A stretch of 64,000 nucleotides of DNA from Bordetella genomosp. 8 (GCF_002119685.1 NZ_CP021108.1:1364001-1428000), one strand, 5' to 3'. Counted from the first letter of the stretch, positions 15,185-25,421 are shown. Notes: generated by a model from the sequence alone, not told the origin. Numbers and translations are program-made.

Positions 15185-17638
15185 GTGCGCATCGTCCGGT
15201 CGTTGATCCTATTCCTTGCTGGCGCGGTCTCTGTCGCCCAGGCCCAAGTCGCAACGGATACGTCAGCGGATTCCAAGTCGTCGACGACGCAGTCCGTTTC
15301 CAAAACCGCCAGCCAGGACGTCGAGGTCCTGGGCCTGCGTTCGTCGCCGGGCTTGCGGGTGCATCGCCTGAACGGCGACCAGGCGCCCGCCTACCTGGAA
15401 GCCGACACCATGGACGGCGATCCCGATTCCAACCTCACGCTGACGGGCAGCGCCCAGGTGCGCCGCATCGATTCCGTGCTCAAGGGCGACACGATCACCT
15501 ACCGCCGTGCGTCGGGCCAGGTCGACTCGCAGGGCAGCGCGCGGCTGATGCGCGACGGCACGGTCGTGACCGGCCCGGCCCTGCAATACAACGTCGACAC
15601 CGACAGCGGCCAGCTGACCGCGCCGGATTTCTGGCTGGGCGCTTCCGGCGGCTTCGCCCAGGCGCAGCATGCCGATATCTTCAGCCGTTCGACGATGCGG
15701 CTGCAGAACACCACCTATGCCGGCTGCGCCTGCGACAACCCGTCCTGGTACATCAAGGCCGATTCCGCGGACCTGGATTTCGACGAAAACGAAGGCGTGG
15801 CGCGCAATGGGGTGCTGTACTTCAAGGACGTGCCCATCCTGGCGTCGCCGTACATGACCTTTCCTGTCAAGAAGGAGCGGAAGTCGGGTCTCCTGGTTCC
15901 GACGTATGGCTCGACCAGCCGCAGCGGCTTCGAGGTCATGACCCCGTACTACTTCAATCTGGCGCCGAATTACGACGCCACGTTGTACCCGAGGCTGCTG
16001 TCCAAGCGCGGATTGCAGCTCGGTGGGGACTTCCGGTATCTGGGATCGTCATACAGCGGGATCATGCAGGGTACCTATCTGCCCGACGACGCGCAGACGG
16101 GTGAGAAGCGATGGATGTACAGCAGCAAGCATTGGCAGACCTTCGGCAACGGCTTCTATGGGATGTGGAATCTCAATGGCGTGTCGGATAACGACTATTA
16201 CCGCGACTTTTCCACGATCGGGTTGAATGAGGCGTCCACCACCTACCTGCCGCGCCAGGGCATGGTGGGCTGGAGCAACCAGTACTGGCAGACCTACGTC
16301 CAGGTCTATAAATATCAAACGCTGCAGGATGAGGATTCCCTGATCCTGCCCCCGTACGACAAGGTTCCGGAGCTATCCCTGCGTGGACAGCGCTACAACT
16401 TCTACGGCTTCGACGCCAATTTCAACAGCACCGCGACGCGCTTCGAGCGTAGCCTGGTGGGACCGGCGGAAAACATCGCGGGCGCCATCAATGGCCACTA
16501 TGGACCGAACGGCGACCGCCTGCAGGCGTATCCGTCGCTGGCTTTTCCTATCGTGCGTCCTGGCTGGTATGTCACCCCCAAGGTCGGCTACAACTTCACG
16601 CAGTACCAAAGCACCAACTGGTACGGCGGTGACTGGAACTACCTGGGCACGACCAACTATCCGAGCAGCCAGTCGCGTGGCCTGCCCATTTTCTCCGTCG
16701 ACAGCGGGATGACCTTCGAACGCGATACGACGCTGTTCGGCAAGGACTCCATCCAGACGCTGGAGCCCCGCCTTTACTACCTGCGCGTTCCGTATCGCGA
16801 TCAGTCGAAACTGCCCGTTTACGACACCGCCCTGGCGGATTTCAGCTTTGCCCAGGCCTTCGAGGAAAACATCTATACCGGCGGTTGGGACCGGATCGCC
16901 AACGCGAACCAGCTGACGGCGGCGCTGACGACCCGCTGGCTGGACGCCAACTCCGGCTTCGAGCGCCTGTCCGCGTCGATCGGACAGCAGCTCTACTTCC
17001 AGGACCAGCGCGTCACGCTGCCGAATGAAACGCCGCGCACGAACGTCCGTTCCAATTTCCTGGCGGAAACGACCGCCGCGCTGACGGACACGTTGACCAC
17101 GACCCTCAGCGCCCAGTACGACCCTTACAATAGCCGCTTCCAGCAGGGCCTGGTGTCGGCCCGCTGGGCGCCGCAGCGCTTGACGTCGGTTTCCGTTTCC
17201 TATCGCTACCAGCGCGATCCGCCGACGATCAGCACGGGTGCGCAGCAGTCCTATGTGCAAGGCCAGAACCAGGTCAGCCTGGCGTTCCAGTGGCCCTTCA
17301 CCCAGCGCATATTCGGGGTGGGCCGCATCGACTATTCCCTGCATACCGGGCCGATCACCGATTCCAACGGGTTGCAGACCCAGGATTCGCGGCGCGTGAC
17401 GCAGGCTATCCTCGGCCTGGAGTACAAAGGCGATTGCTGCTGGACAGGCCGCGCGGTATTCCAACGCTATGCCGTGGCGACCGACGAGAACAATACGGCC
17501 TTCTTCCTCCAGCTGGAGCTGACCGGACTGGGCGCGTTGGGAACCGATCCCCTGAAGCTCCTGCGGCGCAGCATCCCGGGTTACGAGCCGGTCAATCCGC
17601 CCCCGGCGTCCGGAACGACTTTCGAAAGGTATGAATGA
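15185..17638 (+). CDS. lptD: LPS-assembly outer-membrane protein LptD
   Basis: LptD is the outer-membrane barrel that, with LptE, inserts lipopolysaccharide into the outer leaflet. From GTG 15185 the 817-residue product starts with a signal peptide (VRIVRSLILFLAGAVSVAQAQ). An LptA-like periplasmic beta-jellyroll (about residues 60-190) and a large barrel with many aromatic strands follow. Cysteines C181/C183 (AGCACDN) and the adjacent pair C751/C752 (GDCCW) match the disulfide pattern needed for LptD maturation. An upstream in-frame TTG at 15158 would add nine residues; neither start has a strong ribosome site. The surA start overlaps its stop (ATGA). Confidence 0.95.
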   Translation: MRIVRSLILFLAGAVSVAQAQVATDTSADSKSSTTQSVSKTASQDVEVLGLRSSPGLRVHRLNGDQAPAYLEADTMDGDPDSNLTLTGSAQVRRIDSVLKGDTITYRRASGQVDSQGSARLMRDGTVVTGPALQYNVDTDSGQLTAPDFWLGASGGFAQAQHADIFSRSTMRLQNTTYAGCACDNPSWYIKADSADLDFDENEGVARNGVLYFKDVPILASPYMTFPVKKERKSGLLVPTYGSTSRSGFEVMTPYYFNLAPNYDATLYPRLLSKRGLQLGGDFRYLGSSYSGIMQGTYLPDDAQTGEKRWMYSSKHWQTFGNGFYGMWNLNGVSDNDYYRDFSTIGLNEASTTYLPRQGMVGWSNQYWQTYVQVYKYQTLQDEDSLILPPYDKVPELSLRGQRYNFYGFDANFNSTATRFERSLVGPAENIAGAINGHYGPNGDRLQAYPSLAFPIVRPGWYVTPKVGYNFTQYQSTNWYGGDWNYLGTTNYPSSQSRGLPIFSVDSGMTFERDTTLFGKDSIQTLEPRLYYLRVPYRDQSKLPVYDTALADFSFAQAFEENIYTGGWDRIANANQLTAALTTRWLDANSGFERLSASIGQQLYFQDQRVTLPNETPRTNVRSNFLAETTAALTDTLTTTLSAQYDPYNSRFQQGLVSARWAPQRLTSVSVSYRYQRDPPTISTGAQQSYVQGQNQVSLAFQWPFTQRIFGVGRIDYSLHTGPITDSNGLQTQDSRRVTQAILGLEYKGDCCWTGRAVFQRYAVATDENNTAFFLQLELTGLGALGTDPLKLLRRSIPGYEPVNPPPASGTTFERYE

Positions 17639-19269
17639 TGCGTAGTGTGTTTTTGCCGGCCAGCCTGGCGCGCGACATCGTGGTAACGATCGCGTGCGCC
17701 GCGCTGCCGCTCTCGGCTGTCGCGCAGTCGCAATCGCAGTCGCAGGGGCGTCCATCCGCGCAGTCGCATAAGCCGGCCGCCAAGCCCGCCGCCAAGCCGG
17801 CGGCGCCCGCGCCGGCTCCGCAGCCCGCGGCGGCGCCGCAGACGGACCAGTTCGCCGATGGCATCGCCGCCGTGGTGAACAAGGACATCATCACGCTGCG
17901 CGAGGTCAATGAAGGCGTAAAAGCCGCCACGCAGGAATTGACGCGCCAGAACATCCAGTTGCCGGATACCAAGGTCCTCCAGCGCCAGGTGTTGCAACGC
18001 CTGATCATGGAAGACCTGCAGCGCCAGGAAGCCAAGCGCTTGAATATCCGCGTCGACGACGCGCAGGTGGACCAGGCCATCGGCACGGTCGCCGCGCGCA
18101 ACAAGATGTCCACTGACCAGCTGCGCCAGGCCATCGAAAAGCAGGGTCTGACGTGGCAAGCCTATCGCAAGAACATCAGTAACGAAGTGCTGGCCGACCG
18201 CCTGCGCCAGCGTACCGTCGACAGTACGCTGGTGGTGTCGGACGCCGAGGTCGATGCCTTCCTGAAGGAACAGGAGCGCCGCCAGGGCCGCGCGGGCAGC
18301 ACGCCCGCCGCTCCCGGACCGGCCGTCGCGGCGGCGCCGCAGGCCCAGGCGCCGGCAGGGCCGGAAATCGTGGCCTTGGCCCAGATCCTGGTGCGCGTAC
18401 CGGAAAGCGCTACGCGCGACGCCGTCGCCACCTTGCGCAAGAAAGCCGAAGACATCCTGGCGCGCCTGAAAGGCGGCGCGGATTTTGCCAGCGTTGCCGC
18501 CGCCGCCTCGGACGGCCCGGAAGCCCTGCAGGGTGGCGTGATGGGCGAGCGTCCGCTGGAAGGCTGGCCCGACCTGTTCGTCAATGCGATCGCAAATCTC
18601 CGCAAGGGCGACGTGTCCGGCATCGTCCAGAGCGGCAATGGCTTCCACATCCTGAAGGTCCTGGACCGCCGCAGCGCGGGCGCGCCCGCCCCGGCGCGCA
18701 ATCCGGCGCAGACGCCGGCCACGCCGCCGGCCGCGCCGCCCAATCCCAGCTCGGACGGTGCCGTGCCGCTGCCGCAAGGCCCCGTGCAAGTCACCCAGAC
18801 ACATGCGCGGCACATCCTGATCAAGACCTCCGCCGTCATGTCGGATGACGAAGCCCGCCAACGTCTGGAGCTGCTGCGCCAGCGCATCCTCGAAGGCCAC
18901 GAAGATTTCGGCGTGCTCGCGCGGCAGAACTCGCAGGACGCCACGGCGCCGCAGGGCGGCGATCTCGGCTGGCTGAACCCGGGCGAAACCGTGCCGGAAT
19001 TCGAACAGGCCATGAATGCCCTGCAACCCGGCCAGGTCAGCGAGCCCGTCCATAGCCGCTTCGGCTGGCACCTGATCCAGGTGTTGGAGCGTCGCGAGAA
19101 GGACGTCAAGGATGAGGTCCAGCGCTTGCAGGCCAGCCGCGTGCTGTTCGAGCGGCGTTCCGAACTGGCGTTCGACGACTATCTGGAGCAACTGCGCGAC
19201 CAGGCGTATATCGACAATCGCCTGGAAAAGCAGGATCGCGAGAATAGCCAGGACAGCGGTACGCGGTAA
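17635..19269 (+). CDS. surA: Periplasmic chaperone and peptidyl-prolyl isomerase SurA
   Basis: SurA escorts outer-membrane proteins, including LptD, through the periplasm. The 544-residue product has a signal peptide (to about residue 30), a low-complexity QSQSQSQ/Ala-Pro-Lys stretch (to about 72) and the SurA N-domain ([20 protein letters not shown]). Two parvulin domains follow ([20 protein letters not shown]... and [20 protein letters not shown]...). It is about 100 residues longer than E. coli SurA, owing to Pro/Ala-rich linkers at about residues 215-245 and 350-385. It starts at ATG 17635 or 17638, overlapping the lptD stop, so translation is coupled. Confidence 0.96.
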   Translation: MMRSVFLPASLARDIVVTIACAALPLSAVAQSQSQSQGRPSAQSHKPAAKPAAKPAAPAPAPQPAAAPQTDQFADGIAAVVNKDIITLREVNEGVKAATQELTRQNIQLPDTKVLQRQVLQRLIMEDLQRQEAKRLNIRVDDAQVDQAIGTVAARNKMSTDQLRQAIEKQGLTWQAYRKNISNEVLADRLRQRTVDSTLVVSDAEVDAFLKEQERRQGRAGSTPAAPGPAVAAAPQAQAPAGPEIVALAQILVRVPESATRDAVATLRKKAEDILARLKGGADFASVAAAASDGPEALQGGVMGERPLEGWPDLFVNAIANLRKGDVSGIVQSGNGFHILKVLDRRSAGAPAPARNPAQTPATPPAAPPNPSSDGAVPLPQGPVQVTQTHARHILIKTSAVMSDDEARQRLELLRQRILEGHEDFGVLARQNSQDATAPQGGDLGWLNPGETVPEFEQAMNALQPGQVSEPVHSRFGWHLIQVLERREKDVKDEVQRLQASRVLFERRSELAFDDYLEQLRDQAYIDNRLEKQDRENSQDSGTR

Positions 19270-19285
19270 CCCGGTAGTCAGAGCC

Positions 19286-20104
19286 ATGGCCCAGCATCAG
19301 GCGCGCAAGCGCTTCGGACAGCATTTCCTGGTCGACGAAGGCGTCGTGGACGCCATCGTCCGCGCCATCGGGCCCGCGCAGGATGACCGCATGGTGGAAA
19401 TCGGCCCGGGCTTGTCTGCGCTGACCCGGCCTCTGCTGGAACGCGTGCGGCAGTTGAATGTGGTGGAGATCGACCGCGACCTGGCGGAACGCCTGCGGCG
19501 CGACCACCCGGCCGACCGGCTGGTGGTGGTGGAAGCCGACGCGCTGACCGTCGACTTCTCGCAATTCGGCGCTGGCCTGCGCATCGTCGGCAACCTGCCC
19601 TACAACATCTCCAGCCCCATCCTGTTCCATCTGATGACGGTCAGCGATACGGTGCGGGATCAGCACTTCATGCTGCAGCGGGAAGTCATCGATCGCATGG
19701 CGGCGCAGCCGTCGTCGTCGGATTACGGTCGGCTCTCGGTGATGCTGCAGTCCCGCTATCGCATCGACAAGCTGTTCGATGTCCCGCCGGAAGCCTTCGA
19801 CCCGCCGCCGCGTGTGGTGTCGGCCGTGGTGCGCATGGTGCCGCTGCCGGCGGACCGTAGCCGGCCGCGCAGCGAAGCCGCGCTGGAGCAGGTGGTTGCG
19901 CGGGCATTCGCGCAGCGGCGCAAGATGCTGCGGCGCGCCCTGGGCGACTGGGCGGCGCACGTGCCATGGGAAGCCCTGGGCATCGCGCCCACGGCGCGCG
20001 CGGAAGAAGTGCCGGTGGCCAGGTTCATTGCCCTGGCCGATGCGCTGTTCGATGCCGGCCTGGTCGGGCCGGAGCGGCCGCATAGCGCGGAGCTCGATGC
20101 CTGA
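19286..20104 (+). CDS. rsmA: 16S rRNA (adenine1518/1519-N6)-dimethyltransferase
   Basis: RsmA (KsgA) dimethylates two adenines in the 3' hairpin of 16S rRNA during 30S assembly. The 272-residue protein starts [20 protein letters not shown]. It shows the SAM-binding [24 protein letters not shown] and the catalytic NLPYNIS (residues 103-109). The C-terminal domain includes [15 protein letters not shown]. The ATG at 19286 is chosen because the family N-terminus begins there. It follows surA by 16 bp. In E. coli pdxA lies between surA and rsmA; here it is absent. Confidence 0.96.
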   Translation: MAQHQARKRFGQHFLVDEGVVDAIVRAIGPAQDDRMVEIGPGLSALTRPLLERVRQLNVVEIDRDLAERLRRDHPADRLVVVEADALTVDFSQFGAGLRIVGNLPYNISSPILFHLMTVSDTVRDQHFMLQREVIDRMAAQPSSSDYGRLSVMLQSRYRIDKLFDVPPEAFDPPPRVVSAVVRMVPLPADRSRPRSEAALEQVVARAFAQRRKMLRRALGDWAAHVPWEALGIAPTARAEEVPVARFIALADALFDAGLVGPERPHSAELDA

Positions 20105-20191
20105 GGTGCCGGCAGTCCCGGCCGCCGCCTGAGCCGTCGCAAGACGACGGCAGACCCATACGCATCGTCGTGACCGGCCCGGACTGCTGGT

Positions 20192-21337
20192 TCAGGCCTG
20201 TCGTATCCTTGCGCCGGCCAGGAACAGGCGCGTCGCATCGCGAGCGCGATCGGACAACAGTTGCGCGGCCTGCGCGCAAGCCTGGGCCAGGGTCATCGGC
20301 CCGGCCGCCAGGCTGTACGCCGCCGTGATCCCGGCGCCATACAGTTTTTCATAGCCTTCGCCCAGGGAACCCGCCAACGCCACCACAGGCACGCCGGCCT
20401 GGCTGGCGATACGGGCGACGCCCGCCGGGGTCTTTCCATGCAGCGTTTGTTCGTCCATGCGGCCTTCGCCCGTGAAGGCCAAGGCCGCGCCCTGCATGGC
20501 TTGCGCCAGTTTGCCCAATTCCGCGACCACCTCGACGCCGGGCCGGAAAGCGGCGTTCAGGAAGGCATGCGCCGCAAAGCCCAGTCCGCCCGCCGCGCCG
20601 GCGCCTGCGCGTTCGCGTTCGTCCCGCCCCAGGGTGCGCGCGCTAAGGTCCGCGAAGTGCGCGAGCGCCGCATCCAGTTGCCGCACATGGTCGGGTGTCG
20701 CGCCTTTCTGCGGCCCGAACACCGCGGACGCGCCATGCGGGCCGCACAAGGGATTGTCGACGTCGGACGCCACTTCGACGCGTACCGTCGCCAGGCGCGG
20801 GTCCAGCGTGCCGGTGTCGATGCGCGCGGCCTGGGCCAGCCCGGCGCCGCCGTCGGGAACGGGATGGCCGTGCGCGTCGAGTATGCGCAGGCCCAAGGCG
20901 CAGAGCATGCCGGCGCCGGCGTCGTTCGTCGCCGATCCACCCAACCCCAGGATGATGCGGCGCGCCCCGGCATCCAGTGCCGCGCGCATCAGCTCTCCAA
21001 CGCCGCGGCTGGTCGCGCGCAAGGGATCGCGCCGTTCCGGCGGCACTTGCTCCAGGCCCGCGGCGGCCGCCATTTCGATGACCGCGGTGTCGTCGTCCAG
21101 CCAGCCCCAGGCCGCCGTTGCGCGGCCGCCGAGCGCATCCGTCACTTCCGTCGATCGCCATTGGCCGCCGGTGGCTGCCAGCACCGCCGCCACTGTCCCT
21201 TCCCCACCATCGGCCATCGGAATCTCGACGATGTCCGCGTGCGGGCAGGCGGCACGCACGCCACGCGCGATGGCGGCGGCGGCGTCGGGGGCGGACAGGC
21301 TTTCCTTGAAAGAGTCGGGCGCGATGACGATTTTCAC
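20192..21337 (-). CDS. Glycerate kinase (GlxK/GarK type)
   Basis: Glycerate kinase phosphorylates D-glycerate, giving 2-phosphoglycerate in this family. The 381-residue protein starts at GTG 21337 with KIVIAPDSFKESLSAPDAAA, the hallmark N-terminus. IPMADGGEGTVAAVLAATGG, RIILGLGGSATNDAGAGML, GCGPQKGAT-like VFGPQKGATPDHV and FTGEGRMDEQTLHGKTPAGV follow, all type-1 glycerate kinase motifs. It is divergent from pyk, so 2-phosphoglycerate formed here could flow via enolase to pyruvate. Convergence with rsmA leaves an 87-bp gap containing a 7-bp hairpin (20133-20151) without a T-run. Confidence 0.93.
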   Translation of the reverse strand: MKIVIAPDSFKESLSAPDAAAAIARGVRAACPHADIVEIPMADGGEGTVAAVLAATGGQWRSTEVTDALGGRATAAWGWLDDDTAVIEMAAAAGLEQVPPERRDPLRATSRGVGELMRAALDAGARRIILGLGGSATNDAGAGMLCALGLRILDAHGHPVPDGGAGLAQAARIDTGTLDPRLATVRVEVASDVDNPLCGPHGASAVFGPQKGATPDHVRQLDAALAHFADLSARTLGRDERERAGAGAAGGLGFAAHAFLNAAFRPGVEVVAELGKLAQAMQGAALAFTGEGRMDEQTLHGKTPAGVARIASQAGVPVVALAGSLGEGYEKLYGAGITAAYSLAAGPMTLAQACAQAAQLLSDRARDATRLFLAGARIRQA

Positions 21338-21497
21338 AGGCGGTCTCGTTGTTGGTTGTGTGCCGTGGGCTGCGGAGCAGGGCGGCTGCCCTGCCGGAAG
21401 AGGCGCCCATGATAACGCCCTGCCGGCGCCTGTATGACCATTGCAGTCTGGCAGGCGTACCATAGGACGCTTGCTCAACTTCCAGAGGAAATACGTC

Positions 21498-22940
21498 ATG
21501 GCAGTGCTGCGTCGCACCAAAATCGTCGCCACCCTGGGTCCCGCGACGTCGTCGCCGGAGCGGATCGAAGCGCTCGTGCGCGCCGGCATGGACGTAGCCC
21601 GCTTGAATTTCTCGCATGGCGACACCGAGGACCATCGGCAGCGCGCGCAACTGGTGCGTGAGGCCGCTGCCAGGCAGGGCCGTTTCGTGGCGTTGATGGG
21701 CGACCTGCAAGGTCCGAAGATCCGTATCGCGCGTTTTGCCGATGGCAAGGTGACGCTGAAGGTCGGCTCCACGTTCACCTTGTCCAACAGCTATCCCTAT
21801 GACGAGGGCAACGCGGAAATTGTCGGCATCGATTATCCGGAACTGGTGCAGGACTGCCGCCCGGGCGACGAGCTGCTGCTGGATGACGGCCGCGTGGTGC
21901 TGCGCGTGGAAAGCATAGACCGCGATTCGGTGCAGACCACCGTCATGGTCGGTGGCGTACTGTCGAACAACAAGGGCATCAATCGCCGCGGCGGCGGCCT
22001 GTCGGCGCCCAGCCTGACCGACAAGGACCGCGCGGACATCAAGGTGGCGGCGGAGTTGCAGCTGGACTACGTGGCGGTTTCCTTTCCCCGCCACGGTTCC
22101 GACATCGACGAGGCGCGCGAACTGGTACGCGCGGCCGGTAGCGACGCATGGATCATCGCCAAGATCGAACGGGCGGAAGCCGTGGTCGACGATGAGGCCC
22201 TGGATGCCCTGATCCGCGCCAGCGACGGCGTCATGGTGGCGCGCGGGGACCTGGGTGTCGAAGTCGGCGACGCCGAACTGGCCGGCATCCAGAAGCGCAT
22301 CATCCAGCACGCCCGCACGCTGAACAAGGTCGTCATCACCGCCACGCAGATGATGGAATCGATGATCACCAATCCCTTGCCCACGCGCGCGGAAGTTTCG
22401 GATGTGGCCAACGCGGTGCTCGATTACACCGATGCCGTGATGCTGTCCGCCGAAAGCGCGTCAGGCCAGTATCCGGTCGAAGCGGTCGAGGCCATGGCGC
22501 GCGTCTGCCTGGGCGCGGAAAAGCATCCCACGTCCACGCATTCGCATCATCGCCTGGGCGAGACGTTTTCCCGCTGCGACGAGACCATCGCGCTGGCGGC
22601 CATGTACGCGGCCAACCACTTCCCCGTCGTCAAGGCGGTGATCGCCATGACGGAAAGCGGGCATACGCCGTTGATCATGTCGCGCATCCGCTCAGGGGTG
22701 CCCATCTACTGCTACAGCCCGCACCCCGTGACGCAGCATCGGGCCGCGCTTTTTCGTGGCGTGTACACCGTTCCCTTCGACCCGTCGTCCTATGATCCCG
22801 CGGAGTTGAGCAATGCCGCGATCAACGAGCTGAAGCAGCGCGGCCGCGTCGAAGCGGGCGATTGGGTGATCCTGACGAAAGGCGATTCCTACCGCGACAG
22901 CGGCGGCACCAATGGCATGAAGCTGCTGCCGGTGGAGTAG
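21498..22940 (+). CDS. pyk: Pyruvate kinase
   Basis: Pyruvate kinase converts phosphoenolpyruvate and ADP to pyruvate and ATP. The 480-residue protein starts MAVLRRTKIVATLGPATSSP and shows RAGMDVARLNFSHG, GDLQGPKIR and the catalytic-lysine signature region IIAKIERAEAVVDDEALDAL. VMVARGDLGVEV and TATQMMESMI follow, then the C-terminal allosteric domain. The ribosome site AGAGGA (21484-21489) precedes ATG 21498, which excludes the frame extension to 21441. It is divergent from glycerate kinase (160-bp gap), compatible with joint control of glycerate use. Confidence 0.97.
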   Translation: MAVLRRTKIVATLGPATSSPERIEALVRAGMDVARLNFSHGDTEDHRQRAQLVREAAARQGRFVALMGDLQGPKIRIARFADGKVTLKVGSTFTLSNSYPYDEGNAEIVGIDYPELVQDCRPGDELLLDDGRVVLRVESIDRDSVQTTVMVGGVLSNNKGINRRGGGLSAPSLTDKDRADIKVAAELQLDYVAVSFPRHGSDIDEARELVRAAGSDAWIIAKIERAEAVVDDEALDALIRASDGVMVARGDLGVEVGDAELAGIQKRIIQHARTLNKVVITATQMMESMITNPLPTRAEVSDVANAVLDYTDAVMLSAESASGQYPVEAVEAMARVCLGAEKHPTSTHSHHRLGETFSRCDETIALAAMYAANHFPVVKAVIAMTESGHTPLIMSRIRSGVPIYCYSPHPVTQHRAALFRGVYTVPFDPSSYDPAELSNAAINELKQRGRVEAGDWVILTKGDSYRDSGGTNGMKLLPVE

Positions 22941-22950
22941 GCGTGGCCGC

Positions 22951-24180
22951 TCAGCCGAAAAACCAGTAGCACACGCCGATGGAGGCCAGCACCCCCGCCA
23001 GGTCGGCCAGCAGCGCGCAGCCCACGGCGTGGCGCGCGCGGCGTATGCCGACCGCGCCGAAATACACCGCCAGCACGTAGAAGGTGGTTTCCGTGCTGCC
23101 CTGCACGGTGGCGGCAAGCAGCGCCGGGAAGCTGTCCACGCCAAAATGGGACATGGTGTCCAGCATCATGGCGCGCGCGGCACTGCCCGAAAACGGCTTG
23201 ACCAGCGCCGTGGGCAAGGCGTCGACGAAGCGCGTGTCCCAGCCCGCCGCATGCGCCAGCCAGCGCATGCCGTCCAGCACCGCGTCCAGCGCCCCCGAGG
23301 CCCGCAACACGCCGACCGCGCACAGCATTGCCACCAGGTAGGGCAGCAGATCGCGCGCAATGTCGAAGCCCTGGCGCGCGCCTTCGATGAAGGACTCGTA
23401 CACCGGGATTTTTTTCCACGCGCCCACCAGCAGGAAGGCAAGGATGATGCCGAACAGCGTGAGGTTGCCGAGCAGCGAGGACAGCGCCGCGATCGCGCCG
23501 GACGAAAGCGTGGCCAGTAGCGCGGCAAGGCCGCCCAGGATCACGGCGACCGCTGCCAGCCATGCGAGCACGACCGGGTCGTGCAGGCGCAGGCGCTGGC
23601 ATGCGGCGACCGTCAGCAGCCCCACCAGGCTGGACGCGCAGGTCGCCAGCAAGATCGGCAGAAAGACCAGCGTGGGGTCGGTGGCGCCTTGCTGTGCCCG
23701 ATACATGAAGATCGTGACCGGCAGCAGCGTCAGCGACGAGGCATTCAGCACCAGGAAAAGTATCTGGGCATTGGTTGCCGTCTCCGGCTGCTGATTCAGC
23801 GTCTGCAGTTCGCGCATGGCGCGCAGCCCGATCGGCGTGGCCGCGTTGTCCAGCCCGAGCGCGTTGGCGGCGAAGTTCAGCGTGATCAGGCCGATGGCGG
23901 GATGGTTGCGCGGCACTTCCGGCATGAGCCGGCCGAACAGCGGACCGAGCAGGCGGGCCAGGGCGCCGACCAGGCCCGCCTGCTCGGCGATGCGCAGGAA
24001 CCCCAGCCACAAGGTCAAGGTGCCGAACAGCAGCACCATGACCTCCACCGACAGGCGCGCCATGTCGAACAGCGCGCCCACCATGGACGCGAAGACGCCG
24101 GCATCGCCACCGACCAGCCAACGCAGCGCGCCGGCGACGCCGGCGGCGACGAAGAATGCCAGCCAGAGCCTATTCAGCAT
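22951..24180 (-). CDS. SpmA-SpmB-like fused membrane protein (nucleoside recognition/Gate domains)
   Basis: A 409-residue inner-membrane protein with about ten hydrophobic segments and two related halves. The first half resembles SpmA (LWLGFLRIAEQAGLVGALAR, TLNFAANALGLDNAATPIGL). The second resembles SpmB (IPVYESFIEGARQGFDIARD, LVKPFSGSAARAMMLDTMSH, QGSTETTFYVLAVYFGAVGI). Spore maturation proteins have this name in Bacillus, but the family is common in non-sporulating Gram-negatives with unknown transport role. It begins 16 bp after the deformylase stop and probably shares its transcript. Function in this organism is unknown. Confidence 0.85.
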   Translation of the reverse strand: MLNRLWLAFFVAAGVAGALRWLVGGDAGVFASMVGALFDMARLSVEVMVLLFGTLTLWLGFLRIAEQAGLVGALARLLGPLFGRLMPEVPRNHPAIGLITLNFAANALGLDNAATPIGLRAMRELQTLNQQPETATNAQILFLVLNASSLTLLPVTIFMYRAQQGATDPTLVFLPILLATCASSLVGLLTVAACQRLRLHDPVVLAWLAAVAVILGGLAALLATLSSGAIAALSSLLGNLTLFGIILAFLLVGAWKKIPVYESFIEGARQGFDIARDLLPYLVAMLCAVGVLRASGALDAVLDGMRWLAHAAGWDTRFVDALPTALVKPFSGSAARAMMLDTMSHFGVDSFPALLAATVQGSTETTFYVLAVYFGAVGIRRARHAVGCALLADLAGVLASIGVCYWFFG

Positions 24181-24196
24181 GACCCGGCATCGCGGT

Positions 24197-24730
24197 TCAA
24201 TCGTCGCTCTTGGGATCCAGTCCCGGGAAGAGCACGTCGGTGTAGCCCAGCTTCGTCAGGTCCGTCATGCGTGTGGGGTACAGGCGGCCGATCAGGTGAT
24301 CGCATTCATGTTGCACGACGCGCGCATGGAAACCGTGCGCCTCGCGTTCGATCATGTTGCCGGCGGGATCGTAGCCGGTGTAGCGGATGTGCGTATGGCG
24401 CGGCACCAGTCCGCGCAGCCCCGGCACCGACAGGCAGCCTTCCCAGCCTTCCTCGCGGTCGTCCGACAGCGGGGTGATGATGGGATTGCACAGCACCGTC
24501 TGCGGGACGGGCTCCGCGCCGGGATAGCGTTCGCTGCGTTCGAAGCCGAAGATCACGAGTTGCAGGTCCACGCCTATCTGCGGCGCCGCCAGGCCGACGC
24601 CGTGCGCGTGCCGCATGGTTTCGAACATGTCCTGGACGAGGGCGTGCAGCTCGGGCGTGTCGAAGTCGCGGATGGGGGCCGCCACGCGCAGCAGGCGGGG
24701 GTCACCCATTTTGAGGATTTCGTGGATCAT
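24197..24730 (-). CDS. def: Peptide deformylase
   Basis: Peptide deformylase removes the formyl group from N-terminal methionine of new proteins. The 177-residue product has all three active-site motifs: [10 protein letters not shown] (residues 44-53), EGCLSVPG with the metal-binding Cys, and QHECDHL with two metal-binding His and catalytic Glu. It lacks the usual fmt neighbour and instead lies between gloA and a SpmAB-like gene, so it is probably one of several deformylases or a stand-alone copy. A 16-bp palindrome sits about 22 bp upstream of its start. Confidence 0.96.
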   Translation of the reverse strand: MIHEILKMGDPRLLRVAAPIRDFDTPELHALVQDMFETMRHAHGVGLAAPQIGVDLQLVIFGFERSERYPGAEPVPQTVLCNPIITPLSDDREEGWEGCLSVPGLRGLVPRHTHIRYTGYDPAGNMIEREAHGFHARVVQHECDHLIGRLYPTRMTDLTKLGYTDVLFPGLDPKSDD

Positions 24731-24752
24731 GGCGTCGATGTCGCGGTGAAGG

Positions 24753-24768
24753 ATGCTCCGCGGAGCAT
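24753..24768. repeat. 16-bp perfect palindrome upstream of def
   Basis: ATGCTCCGCGGAGCAT lies between the gloA stop and the def start, 22 bp from the def ATG. It could be an operator or a leader hairpin. No T-run follows on the minus strand. Confidence 0.5.
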
Positions 24769-24815
24769 TCTAGGCGGCGTGCCCATGGTCCGTCCACACG
24801 CCGCGCAAACTCGGA

Positions 24816-25211
24816 TCAATCGTTCTGCGATCCTTTCTGGATGAACTCGATCTTGTAGCCGTCGGGGTCTTCGACGAAGGCGATGACCGTGGTGCCGTGC
24901 TTCATGGGGCCGGCCTCGCGCGTGACCTTGCCGCCGCGTTCGCGCACGCGGTCACAGGCTTCGTACGCATCGGGCACGTCGATGGCGATGTGGCCGTAGC
25001 CGGTGCCCAGGTCGTAGCGCTCGGTGTCCCAGTTGTGCGTGAGCTCGAGCACCGCGCCGTCCTTTTCGTCCTGGTAGCCGACGAAGGCCAGGGTGAACTT
25101 GCCGTCCGGGTAGTCCTTGCGGCGCAGCAGGCGCATGCCGAGCACGTTGGTATAGAAATCGATGGAACGGTCCAGATTGCCGACACGGAGCATGGTGTGG
25201 AGCAGTCGCAT
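24816..25211 (-). CDS. gloA: Lactoylglutathione lyase (glyoxalase I)
   Basis: Glyoxalase I isomerises the hemithioacetal of methylglyoxal and glutathione to S-lactoylglutathione, detoxifying methylglyoxal. The 131-residue product begins [20 protein letters not shown]. It has [20 protein letters not shown] and a C-terminal [18 protein letters not shown], with the metal ligands His, Glu, His and Glu of the VOC fold. The length matches E. coli GloA. An AAGGAA ribosome site precedes the ATG at 25211. It is divergent from the Bug receptor at 25422. Confidence 0.96.
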   Translation of the reverse strand: MRLLHTMLRVGNLDRSIDFYTNVLGMRLLRRKDYPDGKFTLAFVGYQDEKDGAVLELTHNWDTERYDLGTGYGHIAIDVPDAYEACDRVRERGGKVTREAGPMKHGTTVIAFVEDPDGYKIEFIQKGSQND

Positions 25212-25421
25212 GATGGTTTCCTTTCAACTGGCTGATCGCGGCGGCCGCGCGGGGCGCGGGCAATTCGACATTGTAGAGGCTGCCGGCGGGCCTTGCGGGG
25301 CCCCTGTCCCCGCCGCGAGGAACCCCTGCCGCCGGGCTGGCACCCAACCCGCCGCGATCAACTGTGCGCCGGCCACCCGCGATCGCCGCCGCCGGCCACA
25401 ACAGCAGAACAGGAGACAGGT

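Noticed and set aside
20133..20151. 7-bp hairpin between convergent rsmA and glycerate kinase
   Set aside because: Short stem, no T-run on either strand; could arise by chance.
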